DNA of 64,000 nucleotides from Demequina subtropica (GTDB lineage: Bacteria; Actinomycetota; Actinomycetes; Actinomycetales; Demequinaceae): positions 62,001 to 126,000 of the forward strand of contig NZ_BBMB01000012.1 in the NCBI RefSeq assembly GCF_000971235.1, written 5' to 3'. How positions within the stretch are numbered: position 1 is the stretch's first letter; each line of letters opens with the position of its first letter. This document shows positions 62,964-64,000 of the stretch, one piece after another. Both the position numbers and the translations under genes were made by a program. The notes under the pieces were generated by a model, which saw only the letters and a list, made by a program, of their open reading frames with translations, was not told the origin of the DNA and searched no databases.

Positions 62964-64000
62964 ATGCACGATCTGATCCTGCGCCACGTGCGCGTGCGCG
63001 GCGTCGACGCGCCCGTGGACATCGCGATCGACCACGGCCGCATCACGAGCGTGGGTGCGGTCGACGGCGCCGGCGCTCAGGAGATCGAGCTCGGCGGCCG
63101 CACGGTGGTGCCCGGGCTCTGGGACGCCCACGTGCACTTCTCCCAGTGGGTCCGCACCCGTGGACGCCTGGACGTCTCCGGTGCTGGATCGGTCGACGAG
63201 GTCGCCGTGCTCGTACGGGCGGCGGAGCCCGCGGGGATGCTGGTCGGCTTCGGGTTCCGGTGGGCGACGTGGGGCGCCGAGCCGACCGCCGAGGCGCTCG
63301 ACCGGGCGCGCCCGGCACCCACGGTCCTGCTGAGCGGGGACCTGCACACCTCGTGGGTCAACACGGCGGCGGCACGCGCGCTGGGATGCGCACCCGGGCT
63401 GCTCCGTGAGGACGAGGCGTTCGCGGTGCAGGTCGCCCTCGGCGCGCTCCCCCTGCCCGACGCGGAGGTGGCTGCCGCCGTGCAGGCCGCGGCCGCCCGG
63501 GGCGTCGTCGGCATCGTCGACCTCGAGATGGACGATGCGCTCGCGACGTGGGGGGCGCGCATCGCGCGCGGCATCGACGGGCTGCGCGTGGATGCGGGCT
63601 TCTATGCGCCGCTGCTCGACGCGCGCGTCGAGGCGCGGGCGGTGAGCGGGACGACCGTCGACGGCACCCGCGGGCTGCTGCGCCACGGGCCGCTCAAGAT
63701 CATCACCGACGGCTCGCTCAACACCCGCACCGCCCACTGCGTCGATCCGTACCCCGGCGGCGGGCACGGCGTCCAGAACGTGCCGGCGGCGGAGCTGGCG
63801 GAGCTCATGCGCAGGGCGGCGGGAGCCGGCATCGCGTGCGCGATCCACGCGATCGGCGACCGCGCCAACGACATCGCGCTCGGGGCGTTCGAGGAGTCCG
63901 GCGCGCGCGGCAGCATCGAGCACGCGCAGCTCCTCGGCCCGGGCGACGCGGACCGGTTCGCCCGGCTCGGGGTGGTCGCCAGCGTCCAGCCCGAGCACGC
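62964..64000 (+). CDS. Amidohydrolase (YtcJ/amidohydrolase-3-like), partial at window end
   Basis: The frame starts at ATG 62964, after GCGAGGAG, and runs off the window after about 345 codons. The N-terminal strand region leads to GLWDAHVHFSQW (about 51-62), the first metal-binding HxH. Later motifs are LSGDLHTSWVNTAAARALG, KIITDGSLNTRT, AIHAIGDRAND and SVQPEH near the edge. These match the amidohydrolase-3 group of broad-substrate metal hydrolases. The product acted on is not predictable. TACAGT at 62917-62922 could be a -10. Confidence 0.85.
   Translation, partial: MHDLILRHVRVRGVDAPVDIAIDHGRITSVGAVDGAGAQEIELGGRTVVPGLWDAHVHFSQWVRTRGRLDVSGAGSVDEVAVLVRAAEPAGMLVGFGFRWATWGAEPTAEALDRARPAPTVLLSGDLHTSWVNTAAARALGCAPGLLREDEAFAVQVALGALPLPDAEVAAAVQAAAARGVVGIVDLEMDDALATWGARIARGIDGLRVDAGFYAPLLDARVEARAVSGTTVDGTRGLLRHGPLKIITDGSLNTRTAHCVDPYPGGGHGVQNVPAAELAELMRRAAGAGIACAIHAIGDRANDIALGAFEESGARGSIEHAQLLGPGDADRFARLGVVASVQPEH

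Overview
The window is about 70% G+C, uses GTG starts freely, and carries several actinobacterial gene neighbourhoods: mihF-gmk-rpoZ-coaBC-metK-priA-fmt, pafB-pafC-tatA-tatC-helY, lnt-ppm next to rbpA, and an FHA/MerR cluster. It is therefore Actinomycetota chromosome, and the order within it suggests a Micrococcales-type organism (Cellulomonas/Demequina-like). The genus is inference. No rRNA, tRNA, CRISPR array, insertion sequence or prophage was seen.

Layout. 1-5.5 kb: end of a type IV pilus operon (two pilin-like proteins, prepilin peptidase, pilM-pilN-pilO), closed by a strong hairpin. 5.6-10.0 kb: aroC-aroK-aroB-aroQ (shikimate pathway), then efp-nusB and a terminator. 10.1-11.5 kb: an isolated DUF222/HNH gene. 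11.5-18.8 kb: pyrR-pyrB-pyrC-carA-carB, translationally coupled and led by a PyrR-binding RNA hairpin that also reaches the ribosome site. 18.9-22.2 kb: pyrF-mihF-gmk, then rpoZ-coaBC. 22.2-28.3 kb: a small membrane protein, metK, a helicase-less PriA, fmt-rsmB. 28.3-32.3 kb: rpe and ribD-ribE-ribBA-ribH (riboflavin). 32.4-37.8 kb: a membrane protein, hisE-hisG-pafB-pafC, tatA-tatC and a lipid-kinase-like gene. 37.8-43.2 kb: helY, lnt-ppm, and convergent rbpA. 43.2-49.1 kb: accessory region with a secreted CHAP/ricin-type protein, small membrane proteins, an N-formylglutamate-amidohydrolase-like protein, a lipoprotein and an aquaporin. 49.1-55.7 kb, minus strand: flavodoxin, pyruvate carboxylase, two MerR regulators, an FHA protein and a phosphatidyltransferase. 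55.8-64 kb: a small protein, MarR regulator, flavin monooxygenase, PutA with a divergent LysR regulator, an EI24-type membrane protein and a partial amidohydrolase.

Most of the window is core biosynthesis: aromatic precursors, pyrimidines, riboflavin, histidine entry, S-adenosylmethionine, formyl-Met-tRNA, lipoprotein acylation and anaplerosis. Many genes overlap by the four bases ATGA or GTGA, which points to translational coupling. Regulation seen in the sequence: a PyrR RNA site, a SigR-like promoter at rbpA, inverted repeats at lysR, at the aquaporin gene and at the secreted-protein gene, and at least 14 genes with TANNNT placed 6-7 bases before the start codon, as expected for leaderless mRNAs.

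The most unusual signal is a dispersed 9-mer, GCATCGTCC / GGACGATGC. I counted about 29 copies by eye, in both orientations, in genes and in gaps. One inverted pair forms a 17-bp terminator stem, which resembles how DNA uptake sequences are organised in other bacteria. The type IV pilus locus in the same window makes that idea worth testing, but it is not proof.
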